Assembly (NCBI GenBank): GCA_030248195.1
Contig: JASAND010006962.1
Location: 1-64,000, forward strand
Origin: Trissonchulus latispiculum
Taxonomy: Eukaryota; Nematoda; Enoplea; Enoplida; Ironidae
Direction of reading: 5' to 3'
DNA: 64,000 bases
How positions within the stretch are numbered: the first letter of the stretch is position 1; every line of letters begins with the position of its first letter. The notes under the pieces are model-generated. The model saw only the letters and a list, made by a program, of their open reading frames with translations, ran no database searches and was not told the DNA's origin. Made by a program: the position numbers and the translations under genes. This document shows positions 1 through 12,099 of the stretch, piece after piece.

Positions 1-1042
1 CCGGTTTAAAAATTCGTTGCGGATGCAGTATAAGTCGTAGCCACGAAAACTTTATATCGATGGATTCAGCTCAGATTAAACTTTATGATAATGTTATTTT
101 TACAAACTTTTGCTGGATTCGCATTGTCGAAATTTTGGGTCAAAAAGTGGTATTTTTCGAAAAAATCGATTTTCAAATTTTGAAAAACCACATATATCAC
201 ATGAAAGCTGACGCGTAAGTGGTCCTGAAAATCCAATTTAAACTTAAATCCAACTTATCCAACTCCAAATCCAACTTAAAAAATCGGATTCTTTTGATGA
301 ATTTTAATTTTTTTAAAAAATTTTTTTCAACCAAAAGAAAGTTCTTGTCATGACGGTTCAGAAAATATATACATTGCTGCAGCAAAAATGTACCTGTAGT
401 TCAGTATAAACAAAACAATTTCGCTCCCTACATTTTTAGTCAGACTTTAGTTATTTTCTCAAGCTACTTTATGCAGCATATTTTTCGAATTTATGCTGCT
501 TGTGTTATACTTTACATGCCCAAGCAATTTTAGCCTGCTTTCATGGGACGCCACGCCTTAACACACTACAGACGCTTAAAGACAATCCCTACACCTTACG
601 CTAAACTAGTATCTATTAAACATTAACAATGCGCACATAGGACGCCCCTAAGCGTTAATATTGTTTAAACAGGACGCCCTTTATTTCAAAAAGGCGCTAA
701 TTTATTGCAAAAGGGATATCTGTAACAGCAGTTTAACTATTTTAAGTACTGGCTTTGATAAGATTGCTTTCTGCACACAGAAATTGCTCAGCTAACATTT
801 AAAAGATCAAGACAGCGTGAATGAGGCACACCCTAAGCGAACATATTTTGCTTAAACATCTAATTCACATTTCAGATATATGGATTTTAGCTTTAAAATT
901 GTATCTTGGATACTCCAAAATAGACCTGTCGCCTGAACAAAATTATCTGAGTGAGTCTAATTTCGGTGTTTTAAAAAGGGTTTCAGAGGGGTGGACAACC
1001 CCATTTGATCTCTTCATAAAGCGTTTAGCATGCTGTCACCGT
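1..1042. other. Intergenic, no gene seen
   Basis: AT-rich DNA with no exon-like reading frame, splice-framed ORF or recognisable family. The short open frames here lack any domain signature. Confidence 0.5.
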
Positions 1043-1050
1043 TTACGCAG

Positions 1051-1368
1051 TAGTGTTGTTGACCGGCCGAAATTTTCGTCGGCCGGCCGAAACCGGCCGG
1101 CCGACCTTCTGAAGAAACGGCCGGCCGGCCGGCCTTGCGACGGCCCAACCGGCCAAGAACGGCCGGCTGACGAATCAAAGACTAAAAATGGCCGGAAGGC
1201 TGACCCATGAGTGCCAGAATAAGAAATCAAGATATGAAAATGTATCAGCACAACTTAAAATCGATTTCCTGAGAAAATTTTGATAAACCGCTGAAATATA
1301 AGCGCGGACGGCTGGCCGGCCGTCCGGCCGAGTGCACCTCTTGGTCTCCCGGCCGGTCAACAACACTA
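1051..1368. mobile_element. hAT-type MITE with intact target duplication
   Basis: The element is 318 bp. It has 19-bp terminal inverted repeats starting TAGTGTTGTTGACCGGCCG at 1051 and, inverted, ending at 1368. An identical 8-bp duplication TTACGCAG lies at 1043-1050 and 1369-1376. An 8-bp target duplication and TAGNG termini are the hallmark of the hAT superfamily. The interior is strikingly GC-rich with runs of GGCCGG and no transposase, so it is non-autonomous. The duplications are perfect, so insertion is probably recent. Confidence 0.88.
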
Positions 1369-1376
1369 TTACGCAG

Positions 1377-2844
1377 GTTCGAAGTAAGTGCATTAACAAA
1401 TATTCTCACATTAAACAATGTATCGAATAATTTTTAAGCTATTTAATGTCTTCAATCTAACTAAACGCTGTTTAAACATAAACTGTTAGATACATATTCT
1501 TTGGGCCCTTCTCCAAGCTTTGCTTGCAACGTAAACCACAGGATTCTTGCCTTGTATATCTCGGATTAATTTCAAACACTCAATACTTTTCTCAAATAAA
1601 CAATGCATGCTATTGTAAAGCTCATAACAGTTGCGTTTGCATCATAAATCCTAGGCTTGCCGAGGAAATAAGTATAAATGACGTCAAAGGACGTTATATA
1701 AATTAGTCGGAGACACTCGCATTATGTTTGCCTTATGCATTATAAAAACTTACATTTCGATATTTAAAATGTTGTATGATATCTTCGAAATGCTGTAATG
1801 TTTACAACATTTATGCTTGCTGAACTACCACTATAAAATTTAGTTTATATATATACTTATTCTCTGGCTAAACAACACAGCTGTGACAAATACAGAACTG
1901 TGAGTATTTAGAAACTACCAAATCAAAAATGTCGGTATAAACGGTATGATAAGGCTGCGCATTTTTCGGATCCACTTTGTAGATCATAGAGATCATGAAA
2001 CTAAAATGAACACCGTTTAGACAGTTTTCGGTAGAATGTTTCGCGACGAGAAATGCTTTGACCGCCGAATTACTGAAAAAGATTCTGCAAACAAAACACT
2101 ACTCTGCCAACTAAAAGGGATGTATAGGTACTTTTCTTATGCTACAGGACAAATTGTGCAGTACGTAGACAAATATGCTAACTTTTTCAAATTTGAAGCC
2201 TAATTTTGAATTTAATGATGTTTACGAAATTCGGACATTTTGGGACCAGAGAATATTAAGTTTGACTTGTGGCTAGGCTATACCGGACAATAGAAAATAT
2301 TCTTTGCGGTGTATTCTAAAACCAAATAGTATATATATGACTTTGGGGTCATATCAAAACAACTTATATAAAATTATCTCAAAAAATTATTTTAAACTGT
2401 GAACCTGACTAAATGCTTGGCTTAGATGCGATTACTACATTTGCCCCCTCGGTATATATATATATACTGACTTTTTTGATATGAGCATTTGGTTTAAGCA
2501 TTTTTGTCTCCGACTTGCACGAGGCTTGTACATTTTATTTGTACTAATTACTGTAGATTCCACAAGATTTAATTAGGTAATTCATTTTGCAACAAAAATC
2601 TATACGCTAGACTTTCTGGCATTTGTCGGAAATGTAAGTAATAATTGATAGTATCAAAATTAAGTTTACCAATAAAAGTTTGTATTAAGTGATGATATCT
2701 GGAATTAAAAGTTTTGCAAAAGTTTGCTTTGCATTAAATGATGTTATCAGTAGCTGCTCAGTTTTTATACGAGCAAAGTACGGCAGAGCAAATGAGGTTA
2801 TTAATCCCTGTCGCGCCTGTGGGCGCGACAGAAAAAACCATGTT
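1377..2844. other. Intergenic, no gene seen
   Basis: AT-rich sequence with short TA microsatellites near 2330 and 2452-2466. No coding signature was recognised. Confidence 0.45.
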
Positions 2845-3834
2845 TTAAGATGGTGATTCCTTTTGGGCACATACTGTTATTTGGCGGCGTAAATCAAGAT
2901 GAAATTTGATGAAACTTTCCGAAATAAGTTCTTTTAGCGTTCTAACACCCTCCGCGCAATCTCGATTCAAAAATTCGAGATTTCTGGGCAGAGTGGTTTT
3001 TCCCAATTTCTGAACGTATGGCAGCTGCTATACAGTTATGACTATATTCATTCGAAAGATCTCATCGAGCTTCACATTTTTACTTTTTAAAGTACGTTTC
3101 TAGCTTTTTTCTACCGTGAGATATAGCCAATTTTCTTGTTTTGGCGTCGAAAACTTGTAATTTTTACAGAAATCAAATTATCCAACATTTCTTGAACTAC
3201 GCAAGCCGTGAAATCAAACTAAGGGCGTCGATCTGAAGGTCTCACAGGGACAAATTATCCGACGCATGATCGTCTTCCAACTGCTATCCTGTAGGCTGCT
3301 ATCATACAAAATGTAGTTTTTGCGGAAACACGACCAATCTTTTCCAAAGATTGTGGAGCATTTACCATGCAAGCTGGAGGGCTGTTACTGAACAAATGTG
3401 TTCTGCACAAATATACCCAGGGACGATATTTTTAGTTGCCCCGATCGCTGCTTTCCAGCTAAAGTAATCGCTTGACAAATTTGGAAAAGGTAGGCAAAAT
3501 ACAGGATACGCACACATTTCATCTTATTTCCCTATAACGAAAAGCGATTTCACAATAAATAAAAAATCGTCCCCAGCTATTTGATGGAGGTATCGAATGA
3601 TATAACCGATGTCTCGTGAAAACATTTACTTGAGTCTGCAAAAATTCTGGAAAATTATACTTCTTCTAAAATGTGTTAAAAATATTTTAGAAAAGCAACA
3701 TTAGTTTCGTGGCATGCATTAAAAGGAGAAAATGTCAAGCAACATTTTAATATAAAAATGGATTCTTAACTCCAAGTAATGAATGAGTAATAATGGTGCA
3801 AACTTTATGTGACGAAAGGAAATCACCACCTTAA
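2845..3834. mobile_element. TTAA-bounded TIR element, family 1 copy (complete)
   Basis: The element is bounded by TTAA (2845-2848 and 3831-3834) with imperfect inverted termini of the form GGTGGTGATTCCTTTTGG. Its internal sequence near 3415-3480 matches, in inverse orientation, sequence near 17020-17060. No transposase is present. TTAA target sites are typical of piggyBac elements, but the GGTGG terminus is not the classical piggyBac end, so the superfamily is inferred. A sister copy sits at 4083-5097 and partial copies at 16.3-17.5 kb and 25.2 kb. Confidence 0.6.
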
Positions 3835-4082
3835 CATAGGAGAAATGGCCCATATGCAAAGTGTTAAGGGGGCGCCTGCATTACCGGGAACGGTTCTCCT
3901 GAGTTCATTTGTCAACCAATCTGCTTCAAACTTTCAGCAGTTGCAGCTGGTGTCAAATCCTCGCGATTGTATAAATATACCTAATGCAGGGGCAATTTTC
4001 TCAGTTTCTCGATTTATGCAATATTGAAAAAGCTATTTATGTTCAAAATCTTTGAAAATCAATATTTCACGGAATATATGTT

Positions 4083-5097
4083 TTAAGGTGCTGGTTTCCT
4101 TTCGGGTATTTTTGACTCCTACGGCTTTAATCCTTTACGCAAAGGGCTAAAACTTACGAAATAACCTATTTCCATGCACTTTAACATTTTAGGACCAGTC
4201 CCGTATTCTTAGGCCAAAAGATAAGATAGTTTTGGTTTTTGACCTTAAGCTCAGAGTAGGTAGACAAGACACGGGATTGGTTGGTATGGCTGGAAAGAGG
4301 ACTCGAAAATGAATATTTTTGCTCTTACAACCTTTAAGCTATCTCCAGTGGTTAAGTCAGTATAAGCAAAAAACTGTTTTTAGGGTCAAAAAATGGCCAT
4401 TTTCGAGGAAATCAGTTTTTTCAAAATTACTGCCACATGTTAAAGACAAAACTGGCTTAGTTATACTCAATCGATACATCGTCCAAAGCACGTTTTTTGA
4501 ATGCCTATTAGCCGGACTTTATTGCTTTCAACTAGAGATTTGGCCGAAAAACCATTTTGACAAAACTGCGATTATTTTGTTTCGAACATCGATTTCTCAA
4601 AAACTACTCGACGGATTCCAGAGATTTTCGGCAGAATCGAAGTTCGCACTTCTGCGGAGGGACGTTTTTCTTGGTTTCGGCTAAAACATATTGAGTAGCA
4701 AGAAAACTCAATGCGAAATTGCGAAATTTCGTGTTGCTGTGGATTTGGCCGATTTTGTCGACCGTTAAGACCTGCTGAGCCAAATCCAAAAAGACGTCCC
4801 TCGGCCCATATGTCCTTCATATCGTGGCACAAAAAGAACTTTTGGCCGATTCTTCAGTTTTGAGAAATCGATGTTCAAAAACTTTTGGTCTATATTCATC
4901 CTGGTAGATGTCAGCATGTCAGAAAATTTCTGCTATTTTTTTGCTAATTTTGCCAGTTCTGCAAGCTCATGTGAATGTACAGATAATAAGCTTTAAAACG
5001 ATGTATAAAGCTCTTTGCAACTCCCACAATTGCGAAAGTTATAGCGTTTCAAAAAATCACCACAAAAGCACTGCACAAAAGGATACCACCACCTTAA
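4083..5097. mobile_element. TTAA-bounded TIR element, second copy
   Basis: TTAA at 4083-4086 is followed by GGTGCTGGTTTCCTTTCGG. The other end, near 5070-5097, reads inverted as TTAAGGTGGTGGTATCCTTTTG. The interior is diverged from the 2845-3834 copy but shares its termini. Parts recur at 16440-16560 and 25211-25374. No coding potential was recognised. Confidence 0.55.
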
Positions 5098-5264
5098 ACA
5101 AAAACTTGCTCACCTCACCAACAAACGTACATGCAAAAATTGAGCAAGCTTGGTTGAAGCATTTATGAGAAAATAAATTTGAAAAAGTTCGGACTCGTCG
5201 CTTCTATTTTACGCGTGCAGAATCACAGACACGACTTCACTCTTTAGCCAAATAGCACCGAGAC

Positions 5265-5926
5265 CGACTAACAAAGAAGAATTACAAAGTTCCCCTCTCC
5301 TGACTACCGTAAGACTTTGGCGATTACTAAATACCCAGCAATTTATCTCAAATCCAGAAATAGTTCCAAGTTTCTTTGTAAGAATCCTCTAAGGTAATCC
5401 AACTTTTGGTTTCTCTTTTCCAGCCTTCTATTGACGTAAGCAAGCTTCTAGAACTTTCTATTTACTGGCAAGTTCATAAACTAAAGAGCCCAAATCCAAT
5501 TTCCAATTCTAACAGAACTATAAACCTTTTGGCTAGTTTTCTAGCTCTAACTTTGACAGACAGAGAGGGAATATTTCCAAGAAAGAACCTAACTTGGTCA
5601 AAGCCAATTCACACAATCTCAAGAACAAGACAATACAGAGTTTCTAGTTATAATAGACAAGAACGTTTACACAGTACTTTATTATTAACTAACAATACAA
5701 CAATTAATACATATACTAGCTACCTACTGTTTCTACCGTATGCCGTAGCTATTTGTTAATTAAGATTCCTTTTGCTATTTATTATCAATATTAACTGGAG
5801 TTAAAGGTTTTTAAACTTTAGTTAAATACTTTACCTAAGTATTATGTTTACCAACTTCAAATAATTTTTAAGAGTTTTATCTAATTGTATTTCCTTAACT
5901 AACTATTAATTCCTAGGTCTGCTACA
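5265..5926 (-). repeat. LTR-like sequence (3' LTR of a minus-strand element)
   Basis: Read on the minus strand, this segment starts TGTAGCAGACC directly after a polypurine tract (complement of 5927-5940, GAAGGGGGGAGATG). It carries an AATAAA signal near 5680, as the R region of an LTR would. The far boundary near 5265 is a guess, because no second LTR copy is in the window. Confidence 0.3.
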
Positions 5927-6293
5927 CATCTCCCCCCTTCGCAAAAATTGGTCCTCCAATTTGAAAATTGCAAAACGAATGAGAAAAGTAGGCAACATGA
6001 ATAGAAACCAATTAGGATCGAAGCCTAGACGCAAGAAAGTACGCTTCCACACCCAGAGGAAAGCCACTAATGAGAGCGCTAGCGGCGTAGGTATACTAGG
6101 TAAATACAGAAATGAAGCTACGTAGATGTTGAGAATCAGATAAAATCAAGCGTTGTAGCGCAATTTTAAACAACCACCAGAACCGATCATTACTGCCGTC
6201 ATTGATCGGATCCAATAACGCAGTTGGGTCGAATGTCGTCTGTATGGTAATCGTTGGAATTTTGTATTTCTGCATATTTTCTGTATACCGCAT
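5927..6293 (-). pseudogene. 3' end of an LTR-retroelement ORF plus polypurine tract
   Basis: Minus-strand reading frames here encode a hydrophobic, tryptophan-rich tail (for example DRFWWLFKIALQRLIL, then after a frameshift a segment ending KLEDQFLRRGEM) that runs into the polypurine tract and LTR-like DNA. The position just before PPT and LTR is where the last ORF of an LTR element ends; an env-like membrane tail is possible but not demonstrable. It is frameshifted and truncated. Confidence 0.3.
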
Positions 6294-6550
6294 TTTATCA
6301 CGCCGTTAAACACAAGTATTCTACAGTGAATGGCAGAGTGAATTGCAAACTGTATTTTAAACTAAGAAAGTGTGTACGAGAAATTAGGGTTACTATGTGC
6401 AGAGGGTTAATAATTCGGCTGAATGTAAACTTGCATCTGACGCTGGTAGTGGACTTAGAGTGACCGCAACTATGTTGGGCCTAGTAACTGGGAAAGTCGT
6501 AATATTTTAAACTTGTGTCCTTGTCGCTATAGTGACGTTGATCTAGTGAC

Positions 6551-7290
6551 ATGTTTTCTAAGTTTAGCCTTAAAGTACCTAAATATCACTTTGAGCTTGA
6601 TGATTATAAGACACAAATGTTAACCGGCTTACGAGATGCCTGGGAAATACCTAAGTTAAATATGAAACGTCTTGCACAACAGAAACAGGCTGCTCATTAT
6701 ATAAGAGAACTATCGAAAAGTCAATTAAGCCTGGTGACCTTGTGTTGTTGCATAATCCTGCTATTAAGAAAGGACTTACTCCGAAGCTGTCTCACCAACG
6801 GCATGGCCCGTACACGGTCATTAGAGTTCACTACCCAGATGCTGTCATAGAACCTGCTCGGGGGAGAAACAGAAAAACGCAACGAGTTCATATTCATCGT
6901 TTAAAGCTTTATCGGGGACCTTCGGTTCCAAGACTTCAGTCCGAACCAGAACAAATGGAGAATTTAGAGGAAACTATTGATCCAGGAGAGGGTGCTGAAC
7001 ATTGTCTGCTGCACAAGATACCGCAAATTTAGGAAACACGGAGCTCCGGCTTTAGGATAACGTTCTGTCGCCTGCACTGAGAAACTTTGATACGTCAGAA
7101 GTACTTTTACCTAGCTGTGAAGAGATAGTACGGTTACCCGCAAATGAGGATGGGGAGCAGTTCTTATATGCAAAAGATGATACTGTACGAGCCACGTCAG
7201 GTGAAACCAGTCATGGATTTCGACCTCGTAGCGTAGCGGCCAACCCGTTATCGAGACTAGGCTCTGAACTGACTATTAAATATAAGTGAC
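6551..7290 (+). pseudogene. Ty3/gypsy-type pol C-terminal remnant (integrase tail)
   Basis: The first frame (6551 to about 6720) gives the integrase segment LTGLRDAWEIPKLNMKRLAQ. A frameshift near 6720 leads into the canonical chromovirus-like tail GDLVLLHNPAIKKG...PKLSHQRHGPYTVI, then RVHIHRLKLYRGP. A second open stretch (about 7060-7290) ends FRPRSVAANPLSRLG before TGA at 7288. The GDLV/PKLS/GPY/V.H..RLK.Y pattern is typical of gypsy integrase C-termini. Protease, RT, RNase H and the catalytic core are missing, so it is 5'-truncated and disrupted. It lies directly upstream of a NADAR-containing ORF on the same strand. Confidence 0.7.
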
Positions 7291-7479
7291 TACTATGAGT
7301 AATGTCTGTATATGGTAAAATATTAATATTTTAATAGTGTTTGTTATGAGGAGTACTTATTTCCTGTACTCATAAGTCTTACTAAGTGATGGTCATGATT
7401 TGCGTAGTTACAATATGTACCTGTACAGTAGTCGCAACAATCCTAGCTACATTTTTCGTTGTATTTTTATAGCATAAGC

Positions 7480-9446
7480 ATGTCGGGAAAGAAGTCTACA
7501 AAAGTCAACTACAAAGGACGCGCCTCGTCGGCACGTTATGTTCCTAAACCTGCTGGCATCCGTCGTGGGAAGCGCGGCTGGTCGAACTGGTGGTCCGAGT
7601 GCCGGACTGGTGGATCAGCACAGGGACAGCTTTCCAGGGATGCTGCGTTTGGCAGAGGAGCGCCGTTTTCGCTCCATGGACACAGAGGGACTCGACGACG
7701 ATAGCGATTAGTATGCCACGTCGCGGGTCAATATACTGCAGTTCGAGTTTTCGGCGAACATGGAGGATGTATACATCACTCCCTGGGATATATGCGGAGT
7801 GGTGGCCATGCCATTCCAGAGGACCTGCTCCAGTTCCTGTCGTCCGGGCAGTGCTATTTTGTCGCTAATGACAGCCATAGCGACTTCCAGCGGCTGCACG
7901 ATACGGTGCCCGTCCTTATCATGGGGGCCGTAGAGATGTCCCACTTAGGTCACTCTGCTTCCCGGGGATATTTCACCAAGCTCCCTTATGGCCGGATCAT
8001 CAGTCTGGACAATCAGCTTTGGGATGTGCTGGGAAGGTCCTACTGTAAGGACAAGAGCCTCCAGCGGAACGAGCTAGACCTTCTGCCGACAGCGTCGCAG
8101 CTCAAGTACGCTATGGAGGATGCCGTCAATCAATGGATGATTGCTGATAAGTGTTTTCGAACCCTGTTCGGAGACCATTATATGTTCAGTGACATCGAGC
8201 CCATCCTCAACCAGTGTCAGTGCAGCTTTGGCATCAAGACCATTCCCTTTGGGGATAACTTGAGGGGCAAGGGACAAAGCGGCAATCCGGTTCCCGCTCC
8301 ACGGAACCAGCTTGGGACCCTTCAAGTCACAGTTGCGGAAGCTGCCACTGTTGGAGTACATGCCTGCCGGAGGGATCTGCCGAAAGCGTGGAACGCGCCC
8401 CTGGTACGTCCGGTGGCCTAGGACCGATGGTGTCAGCGCAGTTGGTGCCTGAACAGCTGTCATCGACATCAGACTCGGAGGACTCCACGGCGTTCTTTTC
8501 CCGTTGGACCCCAGGCCCCTGTACCTGATGGTGGCCTGGATCCGGATTTGGGTGCCAGCTCCGACAGCAGCTTTCAGTCAGCTGTGTCATCCCTTCCCGT
8601 CCAGGAAAACAACGGAGTACCCCATTTGGTGACCGTCCAGGCCCCGGCCCCATCCCGACGTTTGTTTGGGGTTCTGATTGGCTTTCTGTCCCAAGGTTTC
8701 TTGGACGGTGCCGCGATCTTTCCGCTGGCAGACGCTGTTGGCGTTTAACGCTGCTTTACCACATCAGTCGGAAACCTCCTATGCTGTGAGGCAAGAGTCC
8801 GCTGACCCTCTGATGTGGCGGGCAGAATTTGTGGTCGGTGGAGTCGGCATCTCTGCCTCTGCTGACTCCCAAAACCGCCTTGCAGAGGATGGGGGAACTC
8901 TGCTTCCTGATGATGGATCCGACTATTGGACCCCTAGTTCCTCTGCAGACCTACGTTGGAGAAACGGACCTCCCCTTGATTAATCTGTTTGATAATGAAC
9001 GGTGGAGCAACCAGGAGGTCCGCTTCTTTGGCGGGGGGTCTCCACTCAGCAATTTCCACCGGTGCAGTGTGGTAATTAGAGGGACTCGGGTTAATTGTAC
9101 GAAACAGGCCTATCAGTTCGCTAAGGCCTTGCACTTCGGTAGAACGGATGTGGCCAAAGCCATCCTGGCCGCTTCTCACCTGGCGGCCCAGAAGCACCTG
9201 GGGCGTGGCTTCGAGGAGTACTCCAGTACTACTTCGCGTCGAGTGGCCCAGTACTATATGTACGAAGCCCTTTACGCCAAGTCTCGCCTTCGACATTTGA
9301 AGGAGACTGGGACCCGTTTACTCCTCGAAGTCAACCCCATGGATCGATACTGGGGAACGGGACGCAACAGCCCCCATGGTTGGAGTGGCGTCAACCACAT
9401 GGGACGTGGTGGCTGCTTAATGCTGGCTCGAAGTCATTTGGCTTAA
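7480..9446 (+). pseudogene. Frameshifted ORF ending in a NADAR (YbiA-like) domain
   Basis: An ATG at 7480 opens a basic N-terminus (MSGKKSTKVNYKGRASSARY). Frame changes follow near 7690, 7790, 8300 and 8750. The longest intact piece (7792-8421) includes SGQCYFVANDSHSDFQRLHD and is not a family I recognise. The 3' part (about 8970-9446) is a clear NADAR domain: FFGGGSPLSNF, then KQAYQFAKALHF, QKHLGRGF and a C-terminal WGTGRNSPHGWSGVNHMGRG..LMLAR block. NADAR proteins are NAD/ADP-ribose-linked N-glycosidases or ADP-ribose-processing enzymes. Codon GC content is clearly higher than in the surroundings. The ORF sits about 190 bp after the end of a gypsy pol remnant, in the env/ORF3 position. Confidence 0.65.
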
Positions 9447-10568
9447 CCAAGACAATACGTATTTAACGTATTTAAACGTATACTACATTTGTACTGATAA
9501 CTTATTCCTATTAATTGACATTAATATAAACTGTTCAACTTTTATTTAAAGTTATATACATATATAAAAGCAAAAACGAGTATAAATGCCTGTTAAACTA
9601 ATACGTACAAAAATATGGCTTAGTCATGATTGTACATAGAATGTTATTTGTGGTTTCTGTATTAGCGCTGAAAAAAATATATTCATTTTAATGTTGAATG
9701 TTTGCAGTTTGTAACCTTATTGCAAATTATGTAAGCACGTTCTTGTAAAGTCTCAGTCACTTGCATCTGGTAGCTGATGCACCGGTTAAATACTTGTTAA
9801 AACTGACTTCTGACAAAAATTAGGTTTAAAGCGATTTATTTCATGGTTTGATAGAATTAACGTTACTGACCTACTGAAATTTACTCAGTGCTGGGAGTCT
9901 CTTTTATGCTTAATTCTATATTGTATTGTTACTCCATGGCTGAATAATGTAAGATTGTTGTGATATATATGTCCTAATACTTATAGTATACGTAATAATT
10001 GTCTCAGTTATACCTACGTAGTTGTATGTGCTGACGTATGTATGCAAATGCTTGCCAGTCTTGTGAATTAAAGTCAAGCTGATGGATTAGTGCTGTTTTG
10101 ATAGGTCTTAGTGGGGTGCCCACTTGGCCTAGACTGGCTGATGGATTTTACAAAATATATTTTCTTTTCGCCTGGCAGACTGAAAAATCAAAGAGAAACT
10201 AGTATATGCATAGGACGAAAAGTCTACTAAGGAGAAAAATATGTCTACTTGCTAGACAGCGTGTCTGGATGCTGAAGAACTAGGAAATATTAAAATGTAT
10301 TTAAACAGGACTGGTTTGATAGATAGAGAAAAATTCATGCTTAGACTAGGCTATGATGGCACGCTCTGAAGTAGGGTTGCGGTAGTTCAAGAAAGAGTAC
10401 CGGGTTTCTATTCTTAACTTAATTTACTAAAGGGAATCGGTTTAACTGTTTGCACGGCACTTTTACTAAGGTCAATTTGCGGTGGTAATGTAGAACCAGA
10501 TGGTGGAATCGTTAAAGTAAATTCAAAATTACTCTTACTTATGCATTATTATCCTTTTCTTTAAGGAA
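9447..10568. other. Non-coding, possibly retroelement 3' flank/LTR
   Basis: AT-rich, no open frames. It follows the NADAR ORF and could contain the 3' LTR of that element, but no second LTR copy exists in the window to prove it. Confidence 0.3.
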
Positions 10569-10871
10569 ATGGCTGAAGGTAGACCACCTACGTCGTTGTC
10601 CCATTTCCAGGTTTATTCCGATAATTCTCCACAGGAAGAAGACACTAATCGGAAACTCGCAGTGTGTTTAGTGAGCTCGGTGCAAACAGTTCATACTTCT
10701 CATATACCTTTATATGAATTTGTAGGGTTGAACTCTATGGGTAATATGTTCGAACGAGTCGATAGAGATCGAAATCACGAGGAGGCGCGAGTTGCGGCAA
10801 CAGGCTCGAGCTATGTGGCACTACCGACCGCCTTCTCCCCCACTCTATCACCCAACACCCCCCATGCGTGA
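10569..10871 (+). CDS. Hypothetical 100-aa ORF
   Basis: ATG at 10569 (ACG-poor context, AAGGAAATGG, a fair Kozak match), stop at 10869-10871. The product is hydrophilic, with a Ser/Pro/Thr-rich C-terminal tail, and has no recognised domain. A poly-pyrimidine/AG stretch just upstream would also suit an internal exon. It might be a gag-proximal piece of a retroelement (a TGG-starting, PBS-like string occurs near 10501), or chance. I do not recognise it. Confidence 0.2.
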   Translation: MAEGRPPTSLSHFQVYSDNSPQEEDTNRKLAVCLVSSVQTVHTSHIPLYEFVGLNSMGNMFERVDRDRNHEEARVAATGSSYVALPTAFSPTLSPNTPHA

Positions 10872-11139
10872 AGGAATTTTGGGAGTTACGAAATCCACTC
10901 TTGAGCCTGAGTACGTATATAGTACCAGCGCTTTGAGCAGCCAATTCCTTCAACCATGAAATTGCAGTTTCGTTACTTAGCTGGCGGGGCTGAAATTAGA
11001 CCTTTCACTCGGTCACGCCATTCGCCAGAGAAATGTATGCAGTTCCGCCCCCTTGGCCCGAAGTACATACTCTAAACAGCATTTCGACAATTAGAATTCT
11101 GAACTAATGACATTCTGACAAAAGAAATTCAGCAGGGGG

Positions 11140-11345
11140 TTTCACAAAGGGCTCCTAAATCTAGCTCCTAAGTCTCTCCTATCTTATCTTTTATGAGCGG
11201 TTTACGAGCAATTTATTAGCTACTCCTAAACTGTTTCACAAAGCTCCTCTTAAACTGCTCCTAGACTTGGACCTGCTCATAAGCACCTCTTAGCGCTTTC
11301 TCTTAACTTTCTAAGCGCTTTCACGCTGGGAACTTATGAGGTGTG
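11140..11345. repeat. Degenerate repeat with GTTTCACAAAG/GCTCCTAA motifs
   Basis: TTTCACAAAG followed by GCTCCT occurs at about 11150 and again at about 11233, among many CTCCTAA-like blocks. The motif resembles termini of animal Harbinger-type MITEs, but no matching right end was found. Confidence 0.25.
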
Positions 11346-11495
11346 CTGGGAAAGGTAAGAGACTTACAAGTTAAAATGACTTTATATTATATTCACCTAC
11401 TAAACAGGACAGGAAATACAACATTTAAATCGAACATTAACGTGTTTCTTATTTCTTGACAAAAGTAATGACGAAATCCAAATATTTACTATTAT

Positions 11496-11830
11496 CAAGA
11501 GTACATAATATAAGAGTGTGCCTCTAGGCACACTCTATGTTAACAGAGCAAAAACTATGCTCTGCTCGCTAACGGCCCACCACCCCCCCCCGCAAATCAG
11601 ACCCATCACTTCAAAGAATTTTGAGCGCTATGTTTGTGTTCTAAAGCTCGAAGCAGGCACAAAATTCGCGCACGCACTGCTTGTGTTTTCGAGCTTAAGG
11701 TGGCTTAGCATCCATCCTAGCATCCAAATCAAGGGACATTTTGATAACCTCACTATCCGAAAAATTGGGCTGGTTTGCAAATTATTCCAATTAGACAAAA
11801 CAGTTGGCGGCAGACAATTCTGAATACTTC
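11496..11830. repeat. CAAGAGTACATAAT-family repeat, one end
   Basis: The terminus CAAGAGTACATAATATAAGAG at 11496 and the following block (GCTCGCTAACGGC, C-run, CAAATCAGACCCATCACTTC) match the left arm of the complete element at 46969-47737 and a fragment at 38955-39250. No right end was found here. It contains a perfect 8-bp-arm hairpin (GTGTGCCTCTAGGCACAC) at 11516-11533. Confidence 0.5.
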
Positions 11831-11946
11831 CTACTGTCTTGACGCTTAATAATAGCCAATTGTAGTGAGTTTATGAATAGATAGAATTAGCCTATTTAGA
11901 ATTGACATTATGCTATCAGCAGCACAACATACAGTAACTCCATAGC

Positions 11947-11952
11947 TTTATT
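11947..11952 (-). terminator. Candidate poly(A) signal of the DEG/ENaC gene
   Basis: AATAAA on the minus strand, about 150 bp downstream of the channel stop codon at 12100-12102. Confidence 0.45.
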
Positions 11953-12099
11953 TCATCAGAATATCTTATGAATAGTGTCAAATTTAAGTAAGCTACAAAA
12001 CAAACAATATCGTCAAATGTCTGCGAAAACGATGAAATTGAGTGATTATTCGAAGATTGATTAAATAAATCAATAATTAGTATAATGACACGTTGATGC

